Shown here in pieces: positions 1 through 7,841 of a DNA stretch of 64,000 bases. This stretch comes from M0108 sp963841065. Its GTDB lineage: Bacteria > Pseudomonadota > Gammaproteobacteria > Chromatiales > Chromatiaceae. A program made the translations under genes and the position numbers. The stretch's first letter is position 1, and every line of letters begins with the position of its first letter. Where the stretch lies: the NCBI GenBank assembly GCA_963841065.1, contig CAWJBI010000004.1:71802-135801 (forward strand), written 5' to 3'. The notes beneath the pieces are model-generated. The model was given only the letters and a program-made list of their open reading frames with translations. It did not search any database and was not told the origin of the DNA.

Positions 1-247
1 CCGGCGGCAGCCGGGTCAAACCCTCGCGACAGCGCTGCACCCGCCCCCCCTCCTGGTCAACACTGATGAGGAGACGCGGCTCCCGCAGGGCGTGGATCGC
101 CGTCGTCAAGGCCGCCAGTTGGTCCGGATCGCGATAATTACGGGAAAAGAGGATGACTCCACCGACCGCCGGGTGGCGCAGCAGCTCGCGCTCCTCGGCA
201 GTGAGTTCAAGCCCTTCAAGATCGAGTATGACAGGACCCAGGGACAC
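1..247 (-). CDS. nagZ: Beta-N-acetylhexosaminidase NagZ, N-terminal part (runs off the window)
   Basis: About 82 N-terminal residues are present. NagZ is a cytoplasmic GH3 enzyme that removes GlcNAc from anhydro-muropeptides during peptidoglycan recycling. The translation begins with a GTG and contains the family's N-terminal blocks GPVILDLEG, GGVILFSRNYRDP and SVDQEGGRVQR, the last being the hallmark of the GH3 barrel in NagZ. The GTG at 247 is preceded by GGAGG at a spacing of about 8 bases, which decides the start. The catalytic His and Asp lie beyond the window edge and cannot be checked. The gene is co-directional with the two peptide permease genes upstream, 144 bases away, which fits a murein-recycling context. 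Confidence 0.85.
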   Translation of the reverse strand, partial: MSLGPVILDLEGLELTAEERELLRHPAVGGVILFSRNYRDPDQLAALTTAIHALREPRLLISVDQEGGRVQRCREGLTRLPP

Positions 248-391
248 GGTTTGAGAACCTCCAACGGGTTGGGAATGAGGATCGGGGGGTCAGCATAGCC
301 GGCCTGGGCGCTGGCGGCCAGAATCGGCCCCAATCGACGGCATCCCGGGCCTGCATATTCCGGGGTGGACGGGGATGTCCGATCCAGACCC

Positions 392-1219
392 TCAGCCCGG
401 ATTGCGCACATCCAGCCAATCGCGCAGCCGGTCCCCCAGGAGATTGACGGAAAAGACCACCCAGGCGATGGCAATGCCCGGGGCTATCACCAGATGGGGC
501 GCCACCAGCATGTAGCCCACGCCGTCGCGAATCATGCTACCCCAGGAGGCCTGGGGCGGCTGGACGCCCAGGCCCAGAAAGGACAGGCCGGCCTCGGCGA
601 CCACGACCCCGGCGATGCCGAAGGTCGCCTCCACGATCAGGGGCGCCAGGGCCAGGGGCAGCAGGTGGCGAAACAGGATGCGCCCCGGACCGACGCCCAA
701 GGCGCGCGCCGCGGTCACGTGATCGCGCTCCTTGAGGGCCAGGATCTGGGCCCGGGTCAGACGGGCGTAGCCGACCCAGCCGGTAACGGACAGGGCGATG
801 ATCAGATTGTCGATGCCCGGCCCCAGGATACCCGCCAGGGCGATGGCGAGGAGGATGCCGGGAAAGGCGAGGAAGACATCGATCAGCCGCACCAGCACCA
901 GGTCAACCCAGCCCCCGGCAAAGGCCCCGATACCCCCCACCAGGACCCCGACCGAGGCCGAGAGGACGACGACGCCGAACCCCACCAGGAAGGCGATGCG
1001 GGCCCCCACCAGGAGCCGGTCCAGGACGGGGCGGCCCAGATCGTCACTGCCGAGCAGCGAGCCCGGCCCCGGTCCCGCCAGGATCGCCGGCAGGTCCACC
1101 GCGTTCGGCGTCAGGGGCAGCCAGGGTCCGACCAGGGCAACGGTGACCCAGAGCAGCAGAAACACCGTCGGCGGGACCCAGCCCAGCCCCCGCGGCCAAT
1201 AGCCTGCCCGGGAAGTCAT
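392..1219 (-). CDS. Dipeptide/oligopeptide ABC transporter permease, DppC/OppC type
   Basis: An integral inner-membrane subunit of a peptide-type ABC importer, about 275 residues. It has an N-terminal transmembrane segment, the LLGSDDLGRPVLDRL block typical of DppC/OppC/GsiD, several further hydrophobic helices, and the EAA loop that contacts the ATPase near ERDHVTAARALGVGPGRI. The C-terminal GLSFLGLGVQPPQASWG is also diagnostic of DppC-like subunits. The ATG at 1219 overlaps the stop of the upstream permease gene as ATGA, which favours it over an ATG four codons further upstream. No solute-binding protein or ATPase of this importer is seen in the window, so substrate (dipeptide, murein peptide or nickel) cannot be fixed. 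Confidence 0.88.
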   Translation of the reverse strand: MTSRAGYWPRGLGWVPPTVFLLLWVTVALVGPWLPLTPNAVDLPAILAGPGPGSLLGSDDLGRPVLDRLLVGARIAFLVGFGVVVLSASVGVLVGGIGAFAGGWVDLVLVRLIDVFLAFPGILLAIALAGILGPGIDNLIIALSVTGWVGYARLTRAQILALKERDHVTAARALGVGPGRILFRHLLPLALAPLIVEATFGIAGVVVAEAGLSFLGLGVQPPQASWGSMIRDGVGYMLVAPHLVIAPGIAIAWVVFSVNLLGDRLRDWLDVRNPG

Positions 1220-2142
1220 GAGGACCCCCAATGGATGCGTGGATCGACCCAGGTATAGACCAGGTCGGTGAGGGTATTGACCAGGACATAGGTCAGGCTG
1301 ACGAGCAGGACGCAGGCCTGGACCACGGGATAGTCACGACTCTGGATCGCCTCCACCAGCAGACTCCCTACCCCGGGCCAGGCGAAGACGGTCTCGGTGA
1401 TGACGGCGCCACCGAGCAGGCCGCCCAGTTGCATCCCGATGAGGGTCAGGATCGGCAGCCAGGCGTTGCGCAGGGCATGGCCCCAGAGGACCCGCCCCTC
1501 GGACAGGCCCTTGGCGCGGGCGGTGCGCACATAATCCTCCCCCAACACCTCCAGGACACTGCCGCGCACCATGCGCGCCAGGATCGCCGCCATCCCGGTG
1601 CCCAGGGTAATGGCCGGCAGGACGAGGCTCCCCAGCCCCTCGCGACCGCTCACCGGCGTCCAGCCCAGCCAGAGGGAAAAGGTCATGATCAGGAGGGGAC
1701 CGAGCCAGAAGTTGGGGATGGAGACGCCCACCAGGGACAGCCCCATGGCGCCGGCGTCCAGGCGACTGCCGCGATGGCGCGCCGCCAGCACCCCCAGCGG
1801 CAGGGCCAGGACCAGGGCCAGGGTCAGGGCGGCGGCGGTCAGCTCCAGGGTCGCCGGGAGGCGCTCGCCCAGAATGCTCCGTACCGGCCGGCGATCCTGG
1901 AAGGACTCCCCCAGATCGAGGCGGACCAGACGACCGAGATATTCCAGATACTGCTCACTGACCGGCCGGTCCAGGCCGAGGGCGGCCCGCAGCGCCTCCC
2001 GATCCGCCGGCTGGGCGCTCTCGCCCAGCATGGCCTCCACGGGATCGCCCGGCACCAGGTGGATGAGCAGAAAGACCAGGGTACAGACGCCCAGGACCAC
2101 CAGCAGCGCCGAGCCGAAGCGGGAAAGCAGGAGCGAGAACAA
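1216..2142 (-). CDS. Dipeptide/oligopeptide ABC transporter permease, DppB/OppB type
   Basis: Inner-membrane permease of 308 residues that pairs with the downstream DppC-like subunit. The N-terminal helix is followed by the family block HLVPGDPVEAMLG at about residues 28-40, and the coupling (EAA) loop is seen near EDYVRTARAKGLSEGRV. The protein ends in TWVDPRIHWG, a usual DppB tail. The start is a TTG at 2142 with GGAGG six bases upstream; no better-placed ATG exists. The 4-base overlap with the next gene implies translational coupling. The pair lies between an L,D-transpeptidase gene and nagZ, so uptake of murein peptides is a reasonable guess, but it is inference. Confidence 0.88.
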   Translation of the reverse strand: MFSLLLSRFGSALLVVLGVCTLVFLLIHLVPGDPVEAMLGESAQPADREALRAALGLDRPVSEQYLEYLGRLVRLDLGESFQDRRPVRSILGERLPATLELTAAALTLALVLALPLGVLAARHRGSRLDAGAMGLSLVGVSIPNFWLGPLLIMTFSLWLGWTPVSGREGLGSLVLPAITLGTGMAAILARMVRGSVLEVLGEDYVRTARAKGLSEGRVLWGHALRNAWLPILTLIGMQLGGLLGGAVITETVFAWPGVGSLLVEAIQSRDYPVVQACVLLVSLTYVLVNTLTDLVYTWVDPRIHWGSS

Positions 2143-2205
2143 GAAAAACCTCCAGACTGAGGTAAAGACAAAGCCGTGGCGAGTGGGAACCCAAACGCAG
2201 GCCGG

Positions 2206-2706
2206 TCAGTGGATCTCCACCAGGGTTCCCGCCGGGGCCAGGTCGAAGAGTCGCAGCAGGTCCGGGTCGCGCATGCGAATACAGCCGTGTGACAGGGGCA
2301 CCCCCATGGGCGCCGTCTCCGGACAGCCGTGGATATAGATGTAACGACGCAAGGTATCGACCCGCCCGCCGCGATTGCGGCCGGGCTCCAGGCCGGTCAG
2401 CCAGAGGATGCGGGTGAGTATCCAGTCCCGTTCCGGGAAGCACGCCGCCAACTCGGGGCCGTGGACCTCGCCCGTGGGCCGGCGGCCGACGAAGACGGTG
2501 CCGGTTGGACAGCCGGCCCCGATGCGGATGCGCACCCGATGCAGGCCCCGCGGCGTACAGCCGCTGTCACACTGCTCGCCGGGGCCATTGCGGCCGGTGG
2601 AGACGGCGGCCTCCAGCAACAAGGCATCATCCTCGACCAGCCGCAGGCGCTGACTGGCCAGATCGACCAGGATCCGGCGGCGGCCTGCCCGCCCGGCTAT
2701 TCCCAC
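2206..2706 (-). CDS. L,D-transpeptidase (YkuD/ErfK family)
   Basis: About 166 residues forming one YkuD domain. These enzymes make 3-3 peptidoglycan crosslinks or attach proteins to peptidoglycan using a catalytic cysteine. The signature is clear: IHGCPETAPMG followed by LSHGCIRMRDPDLLRLF near the C-terminus, with the catalytic Cys in SHGCIRM. The N-terminal strand ILVDLASQRLRLVEDD is the usual start of the fold. The likely start is a GTG at 2706 inside the last codons of the upstream ABC permease, so the two genes overlap by about 10 bases. No signal peptide is evident from this start, which is odd for a periplasmic enzyme; a start further upstream would have to lie within the permease gene. 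Confidence 0.8.
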   Translation of the reverse strand: MGIAGRAGRRRILVDLASQRLRLVEDDALLLEAAVSTGRNGPGEQCDSGCTPRGLHRVRIRIGAGCPTGTVFVGRRPTGEVHGPELAACFPERDWILTRILWLTGLEPGRNRGGRVDTLRRYIYIHGCPETAPMGVPLSHGCIRMRDPDLLRLFDLAPAGTLVEIH

Positions 2707-3741
2707 CGAAACAGCCAGGCGGCGATGCCGATAAAGACCAGGGCCAGGGCCACGAGGAGGGCGACCTGGGGCAGGATGTCCACCACCTGGGCGCCGTCGA
2801 TCATGACCCGGCGGGCGGCGTCCACCAGATGGGTCAGGGGCGAGAGTTGGGACAGGAAGCGGGCGACTGCCGCTGGTGCCCTCCATGGAGTACCAGACCC
2901 CGGACAGCAGGAGCAGGGGCCAGGAGATGAGGTTGAGGACACCATTCGCCAGTTCCTCCGTGCGCCACCGGGAGGCGACGATGAGCCCCAGGCTGATGAG
3001 GCAAAGGGCGCCGGCGGCATAGATGAGGACCAGGGCGGCATAGGAGCCGCGCATGGGGAAATCGAGCAGCAGATCGACCCCCACATAGATGAAGAGGCTC
3101 GCGGCCATCACTACCAGCAGACGGGACAGCACCTGGGCGGTGAGAAACTCGAAGGGGGTCAGGGGCGTCGCCTTGAGCCGGCGCAGGACGCCATTCTTGC
3201 GATAACGCACGATCACCCAGCCCACCCCCCAGAGGCTGGAGAACATCACATTCATGGCCAGAATGCCCGGCAGCACCCAGTCCGCGTAGCGCAGGGCGGC
3301 GCCACTGCGGGTCCGCCGCTCCGGTTCCGCGCCCGTGGACCGGGCGGGTCCCGCCGCCCCGGCCTCGGCCCCGAGCAGGAGGCGCTCCGCCAGATAACCC
3401 CGGGGGGACTCCAGATTGACCCAATAGGCGAGCGGCTGGGCGCGGGGGTCCAGCAAGAGGTCGAGCTGGTGGCGATCCACCTGGGTGATGGCGCCCTCCA
3501 GATCCGTAACGGGGACGAAGTGGATGTGGTCGAGGGCCAGGAATCCGGTCGTGGCGGGCGGCAGGGCCCCATCCACGGTCACCACCCCGACCTTGAAGGG
3601 GGCCTCGGGATCGCCGCTGAAGATGACGGCGAAGGCCAACACCATCAGGATCGGCATGAAGATGTTCCACCCCAGACCCGCGCGGTCCCGGTAAAACTCC
3701 CGGTTGCGGGCGACGAGGACGGCAAGGATGCGACGCCACAT
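2697..3741 (-). CDS. ABC-2 type transporter permease (frameshifted in this sequence)
   Basis: Membrane subunit of an ABC-2 exporter. The N-terminus has the usual anchor (NREFYRDRAGLGWNIFMPI, residues about 13-31), then a large soluble loop, then a block of membrane segments including PGILAMNVMFSSLWGVGW and RRLKATPLTPFEFLTAQ, the latter typical of ABC-2 permeases. Near 2875-2885 the reading frame shifts; after the shift the sequence continues with FLSQLSPLTHLVDAAR, the conserved C-terminal motif, and ends WLFRWE at 2697. The gene sits 55 bases downstream of an ABC ATPase gene on the same strand, so together they form a two-subunit exporter. The cargo is unknown. The shift is most likely a sequence error. 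Confidence 0.82.
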
Positions 3742-3796
3742 AGGGGCTACTCCCGGGTTCCCGCGGGCGCGGGGTTCGACGAGGGGGGCCTGCCGC

Positions 3797-4686
3797 TCAT
3801 GTCCGCAGGTCGTGTCCCGTCAGCTTGATGAAGAGGTCTTCCAGATTGGGGGTCGCGACCCGCAGGGCCGAGAGGTCGGCCCCGACCGCTTCCAGCTCCT
3901 TGAGGACCGGCGGCACCGCCTCGGCAAACAACTCAATCTCACCATTGCGGCTCACGGCACCCGCTCGGGCAGGGGCACCTGGGGCGGGCCAGCCGGCGGC
4001 GGGTAGCCGGATCACCGTGGCCGGGAAATGCGTGCCCGCACCAGTTGGGCCGGGTTGCCCTGGGCGATGATCCGCCCCCGGTCCACGATGGCGATCTCGT
4101 CGCACAGGCGCTCGGCCTCTTCCATGTAGTGGGTGGTGAGCACCACCGTGGTCCCGCCGCGCCGCGCACCGTCTCGATCAGGCCCCAGAAGTTGCGCCGG
4201 GCCTGGGGATCGAGCCCCGTGGTGGGCTCGTCCAGGAAGACCAGTTCCGGTTCGTTCACCAGGGCGATGGCCAGCAGCAGGCGCTGGCGCTGGCCCCCGG
4301 AGAGCTTGCGGGTGTCCCGGTCCAGGATCTCGCCCAGGTTGCAGAGCCGGACCAGTTCCTCGCGGTCGGCGGTGCGGCGATAGAGGGCGGCGAACATCTC
4401 CAGGGACTCGGCCACGGTCTGGAAGTCCTGGAGGGCGGTGGCCTGGAACTGGATGCCGACGGCCTCGCGATAGGCGGCGTCCAGGGGCCGACCTCGGATA
4501 GCGGACCTCGCCGGAGGTCGGCGTCTGGATACCCTCCAGCATCTCCAGGGTCGTGGTCTTGCCGGCCCCGTTGGGACCCAGGAGTCCGAAACAGCGGCCC
4601 GGGGCCACGGCAAAGCTCACCCCATCCACGGCGCGCACGCCAGGGTAGGTCCGGACCAGGTCGCGGGCTTCGATCAGGCTATCCAA
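3797..4686 (-). CDS. ABC transporter ATP-binding protein, ABC-2/drug-export type (several frameshifts)
   Basis: ATPase partner of the permease just downstream. The start MDSLIEARDLVRTYPGVRAVDGV is followed by Walker A GPNGAGKTTT at about residues 38-47. After a frameshift near 4490 the next frame carries FQATALQDFQTVAESL (Q-loop region), the signature LSGGQRQRL and Walker B LVFLDEPTTGLDP. A second shift near 4160 returns to TTVVLTTHYMEEAERLCDEIAI with the switch His, and a third near 4020-4060 leads to a C-terminal tail ending NLEDLFIKLTGHDLRT. The pieces add up to a normal CcmA/NodI-like ATPase of about 295 residues. Three shifts in one conserved gene argue for sequence error. Confidence 0.85.
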
Positions 4687-4847
4687 GGGTGATGACCTTG
4701 AGGTTAGGGTGAGGTGGGGACAGGGCGGGGACAGGGGTGGCTGGCTTCCGGTAGTATTGTCCCAAGCCCGGGCGCGGACCGCCAGCAGCGATTTCCCGCC
4801 CTTACCCCCTCGACCCGATCTTTATCACCCCACCGGAGACCCCACTC

Positions 4848-5426
4848 GTGACTATCCTCATCCTTGGCCTCTGTCTCTTCCTGGGAATGCACTCCCTGGG
4901 CTTTCTCGCCCCCGCCTGGCGCGGCCGAATGGTGGCGCGCCTCGGCCAGACCCGCTGGCAGGGCATCGCCGGCCTGGTCGGCCTGGTCGGTTTCATCCTG
5001 ATCGTCTGGGGCTACGGCCTCGCCCGGGCCGCACCCCTTTATATCTACTCCCCTCCGATCTGGACCCGCCACCTGAGCCTCTTGATCATGCTGCCGGTCT
5101 TTCCCCTGCTCCTGGCCACCTATCTGCCCGGCCGCATCCAGGCCGCGGTCGTCCACCCCATGCTGACGGCGGTGATCGTCTGGGCATTGGCCCACCTGAC
5201 CGCCAACGGCAACCTGGCGGACCTGGTGCTCTTCGGCAGCTTCCTGGCCTGGTCCCTGGCGGATCGCATCTCCCTCCTCACCCGCCAGGCCCCGGCGGTC
5301 CAGGGCGCCCCCCGCCGTAAAGCCAACGACCTGATCGCCATCGGCGCCGGGCTCGCCCTCTATGTCGTCTTCCTGCTCTGGGCCCATAAGTGGCTGTTTG
5401 GGGTCTCGCCCCTGGGCATAGGATGA
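4848..5426 (+). CDS. NnrU family membrane protein
   Basis: A 192-residue inner-membrane protein with about six hydrophobic segments. The opening LGLCLFLGMHSLGFLAP, the GLARAAPLYIYSPP block and the central ATYLPGRIQAAVVHPML match the NnrU family, first described near nitric oxide reductase genes in alphaproteobacteria and also related to 15-cis-zeta-carotene isomerase. In most bacteria its role is unproven. The start is a GTG at 4848. It is divergent from the ABC exporter and is followed by a CIA30-family gene on the same strand. A link to nitrogen oxide metabolism or carotenoid isomerisation cannot be decided from the sequence. Confidence 0.85.
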   Translation: MTILILGLCLFLGMHSLGFLAPAWRGRMVARLGQTRWQGIAGLVGLVGFILIVWGYGLARAAPLYIYSPPIWTRHLSLLIMLPVFPLLLATYLPGRIQAAVVHPMLTAVIVWALAHLTANGNLADLVLFGSFLAWSLADRISLLTRQAPAVQGAPRRKANDLIAIGAGLALYVVFLLWAHKWLFGVSPLGIG

Positions 5427-5566
5427 CCCCGAGGGGTTCCCCGAGCCTTGGTCCTGGGAGAGATAGAATCCCAAGGGGCTGCCCTGGGTCCTGGTCCTGG
5501 CCAGGATTGACCCCCCAAGGACTCGGCGCGGCCCTGCTCTGCGTCCTGTTGATTACGGAGACATCA

Positions 5567-6082
5567 ATGAGCGCTGAGTCACCCATCCCCACCCGCCTGG
5601 TCATCGACTTTCGCGACCCCACCCAGGCCCAGGGCTGGACCTCGGTCGATGATCAGGTGATGGGCGGCGTCTCCGCCAGCCAGGTCCAGGCGACACCCGC
5701 GGGGCTGGTCTTCAGCGGCGAGGTGTCCCTGGCCAACAACGGCGGCTTCGCCTCCAGCCGCGCCCGGCCCCGGGACTATGGTCTGGCGGGGGCCACCGCC
5801 CTCATCCTGCGCCTCCAGGGCGATGGCCAGACCTACAAGTTCGGCATTCGCACGGATGACGCCTTTGATGGCGTCCAATACCAGGCGCGGGTGACGACCC
5901 AGGCCGGGGAGTGGCTGGAGGTACCCTTGCCGCTATCCGCCTTCCAGCCCAGTTTTCGGGGCCGCCTGGTGCCGGCCCCGCCCCTGGACCCGACGCGGAT
6001 CCGGGTCTTCGGCCTCCTCATCGCCGACCGCCAGGCCGGCCCCTTCCGACTCCTGGTGGAATCCATCCAGGCGCGGTTCTGA
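5567..6082 (+). CDS. CIA30 family protein (complex I intermediate-associated protein 30-like)
   Basis: A 171-residue soluble protein with the features of the CIA30 fold: LVIDFRDPTQAQGWTSVDD near the N-terminus, VMGGVSASQVQ, then NNGGFASSRARP and a C-terminal block IRVFGLLIADRQAGPFRLLVESI. The fold is a carbohydrate-binding-module-like jelly roll. In mitochondria the homologue helps assemble complex I; the bacterial function is not established. The ATG at 5567 has GGAG about 9 bases upstream; an upstream extension in the same frame is proline- and glycine-rich and looks non-coding. The 140 bases between this gene and nnrU hold repeated GGTCCTGG words but no gene. Confidence 0.83.
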   Translation: MSAESPIPTRLVIDFRDPTQAQGWTSVDDQVMGGVSASQVQATPAGLVFSGEVSLANNGGFASSRARPRDYGLAGATALILRLQGDGQTYKFGIRTDDAFDGVQYQARVTTQAGEWLEVPLPLSAFQPSFRGRLVPAPPLDPTRIRVFGLLIADRQAGPFRLLVESIQARF

Positions 6083-6086
6083 GCGC

Positions 6087-6722
6087 CTACCCGCCCTGCC
6101 CTTCCCCTTGTGGATGCGCCAGGCCGCTGGCGCTCGTCAACTCCAACACCCTCGCCAGATCGCGCCGCAGGGCCCCGGCCAGCGGCTCCGGCACCCGCCC
6201 GGCAAAGGCGGCAACCAGTTCCCGGTAGTACCAGAGCGAACCCGCCTTGCCGCCCGTAAAGCGGTCCCAGACGCCCTCGCCGGTCTCCGTCAGGTCCAGC
6301 AGGATCGCCTGCAGATTGGCCAGCTTGTCGCAAGCGGACACCAAAACGCCCGGGCCGACGGCCGCCCGCAGGTGGGCGAGATAGGCCTCCTTGCGGGGGC
6401 GCCAGGGCGGCTTGAGGCCCGCCGCATCCGGCAGGCCATCGGTACAGAACTCCACCAGTTCGAGCACCTCGGGTCCAAAGCTATCCTGAATGGGTTGCGC
6501 CCAAGCGGGTCCGGCATCTTCCAGGACATCATGAAGCAGGGCCGCGAGGATCTGGGCCTCGGAGCCGCCATAACGCTGGACCAGGGCGGCCACGGCCACC
6601 GGGTGGGTGATGTAGGGCAACGGCAGCCCCGCCGCATTCTCGGTGCCCTTACGGATCTGCCCCTGGTGGGCGGCGGCCGCCAGGGTCAGGGCGGCGTTGA
6701 AACGCTCCGATAGCTTGTCCAA
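6087..6722 (-). CDS. Stand-alone HD hydrolase related to the SpoT/RelA hydrolase domain
   Basis: About 211 residues, only the hydrolase part of a RelA/SpoT protein. The metal-binding pattern is complete: His at about residue 19 in AAHQGQIRKG, His-40 in PYITHPVAVA, and HDVLED at 64-69, which corresponds to HDTVED of SpoT. No synthetase or ACT domain follows. Such small proteins (MESH1-like) hydrolyse (p)ppGpp or related nucleotides, but many remain untested. The start is probably TTG at 6722 with AAGGA about 8 bases upstream. The upstream tiny membrane-protein gene ends 11 bases before it, so the two are probably co-transcribed. The C-terminus faces the CIA30 gene end to end. Confidence 0.78.
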   Translation of the reverse strand: MDKLSERFNAALTLAAAAHQGQIRKGTENAAGLPLPYITHPVAVAALVQRYGGSEAQILAALLHDVLEDAGPAWAQPIQDSFGPEVLELVEFCTDGLPDAAGLKPPWRPRKEAYLAHLRAAVGPGVLVSACDKLANLQAILLDLTETGEGVWDRFTGGKAGSLWYYRELVAAFAGRVPEPLAGALRRDLARVLELTSASGLAHPQGEGQGG

Positions 6723-6733
6723 TGTCCGGGTCC

Positions 6734-6919
6734 TTACACGTGGTGGATCGTCACGCCGAAGGTGGCCCCGAGGATGCTCATCACCAGCGACCCCACCAGG
6801 GTCAGGATGATGATCGCCGGGATAGCGGCAATCGACGCCTTCACCATAAACATCACCATGGACCAAAAGGGCATTTTGATATCCACGACAGTGACTTAGC
6901 CCGCATGAGGGTTTTCCAT
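6734..6919 (-). CDS. Small single-pass membrane protein (about 50-61 aa), possible in-frame stop
   Basis: A short gene too small for routine ORF calling. From an ATG at 6919 with a GGAG seven bases upstream the frame reads MENPHAG, then a TAA at 6898-6896, then in the same frame VTVVDIKMPFWSMVMFM, a hydrophobic helix and a short tail ending GVTIHHV. If the TAA is real, translation would begin at GTG 6886 or ATG 6874, neither with a good ribosome site. If the TAA is a base error for a sense codon, the whole is a 61-residue protein with a well-placed start. The helix occupies most of the C-terminal half. Function is unknown; it precedes the HD hydrolase gene and is probably in its operon. Confidence 0.6.
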
Positions 6920-7136
6920 CTTGCTCTCCAGGGATTGCCAGGTTGATTGATGCCCGGCCTTGATAAGGGATAAGGGACCAAAGCCTAAGGGTAGCGTGGC
7001 GAGGTCCCTCGGGACGACCCAGGTCTTGTCCTAATCTGCTCCAGCGGCATCCCCTGCCCTGGGTTGCAAGGAACGCCCCTTTCAAGCCATGATGCGGTCC
7101 CTGTTTTAACCCCCAACATCGGAATCCCTCACCACC

Positions 7137-7802
7137 ATGTCGAACGATACCCATGTAACCTGGCATGAACATCAGGTTACGCGCGAACGCCGCGAGGCCC
7201 TGCACGGTCACCGCGGCTGTGTGATCTGGTTCACGGGCCTGAGCGGCTCGGGCAAGAGCACCATCGCCAACACCCTGGATCACCGCCTCCATGGCCTGGG
7301 CCTGCACAGCGCCGTCCTGGATGGCGACAATGTGCGCCACGGGCTCAATGCCGGGCCGGGCATGCTGCGCGACACCCATGGCCCGGATTTCGCCAGCCGC
7401 TTCGGCCTCGGCTTTTCGGCCATCGACCGCGAGGAAAACATCCGCCGCATCGGCGCCGTGGCGCAACTCTTCTGCGAGGCCGGGTTGATCGCCCTGACGG
7501 CCTTCATCAGCCCCTACCGCATCGACCGCGACCGCATTCGCAGCACCCTGCGCCCGGGTGAATTTATCGAGATCTTGGTCGATACCCCCATCGAGATCTG
7601 CGAACAGCGCGACCCCAAGGGCCTCTACAAAAAGGCCCGGGCCGGCGAACTCAAGGGCTTCACCGGCATCGATGACCCCTACGAGGCACCCGAAGCCCCC
7701 GAACTGGTGCTGGCCGGCGGCGAACAGACCCCGGACCAACTCGCCGAGATCGTCATCGATCACCTCATCCTCAAGGAAATCATCCCGCCGCGGAGCGCCT
7801 GA
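7137..7802 (+). CDS. cysC: Adenylylsulfate kinase (APS kinase)
   Basis: A 221-residue cytoplasmic kinase that phosphorylates adenosine 5'-phosphosulfate to PAPS in assimilatory sulfate activation. The P-loop GLSGSGKST is at residues 34-42; DGDNVRHG, the AFISPYRIDRDRIR substrate loop and the DPKGLYKKARAGELKGFTG lid region are all intact. The protein has extra residues in the DGDNVRHGLNAGPGMLRDTHGP stretch compared with E. coli CysC. The start ATG at 7137 gives the usual N-terminus (VTWHEHQVTRERREAL). No other sulfate assimilation gene is adjacent, so it is probably a single-gene unit, with a 200-base upstream gap that shows no clear signal. Confidence 0.95.
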   Translation: MSNDTHVTWHEHQVTRERREALHGHRGCVIWFTGLSGSGKSTIANTLDHRLHGLGLHSAVLDGDNVRHGLNAGPGMLRDTHGPDFASRFGLGFSAIDREENIRRIGAVAQLFCEAGLIALTAFISPYRIDRDRIRSTLRPGEFIEILVDTPIEICEQRDPKGLYKKARAGELKGFTGIDDPYEAPEAPELVLAGGEQTPDQLAEIVIDHLILKEIIPPRSA

Positions 7803-7841
7803 GCGCCAGGCCCGCGCGCCTGACCTGGTCGGGGACGCCTC

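Noticed and set aside
365..1258. A 297-codon open frame on the plus strand, Gln/Asp/Gly rich
   Set aside because: Reverse of the DppC-like permease; composition is that of a shadow frame.
2329..3828. A 499-codon open frame on the plus strand
   Set aside because: Antisense shadow of the ABC permease and L,D-transpeptidase genes, both with clear signatures.
5427..5566. Tandem repeat of GGTCCTGG words between nnrU and the CIA30 gene
   Set aside because: Only a few imperfect copies, explainable by GC-rich composition.
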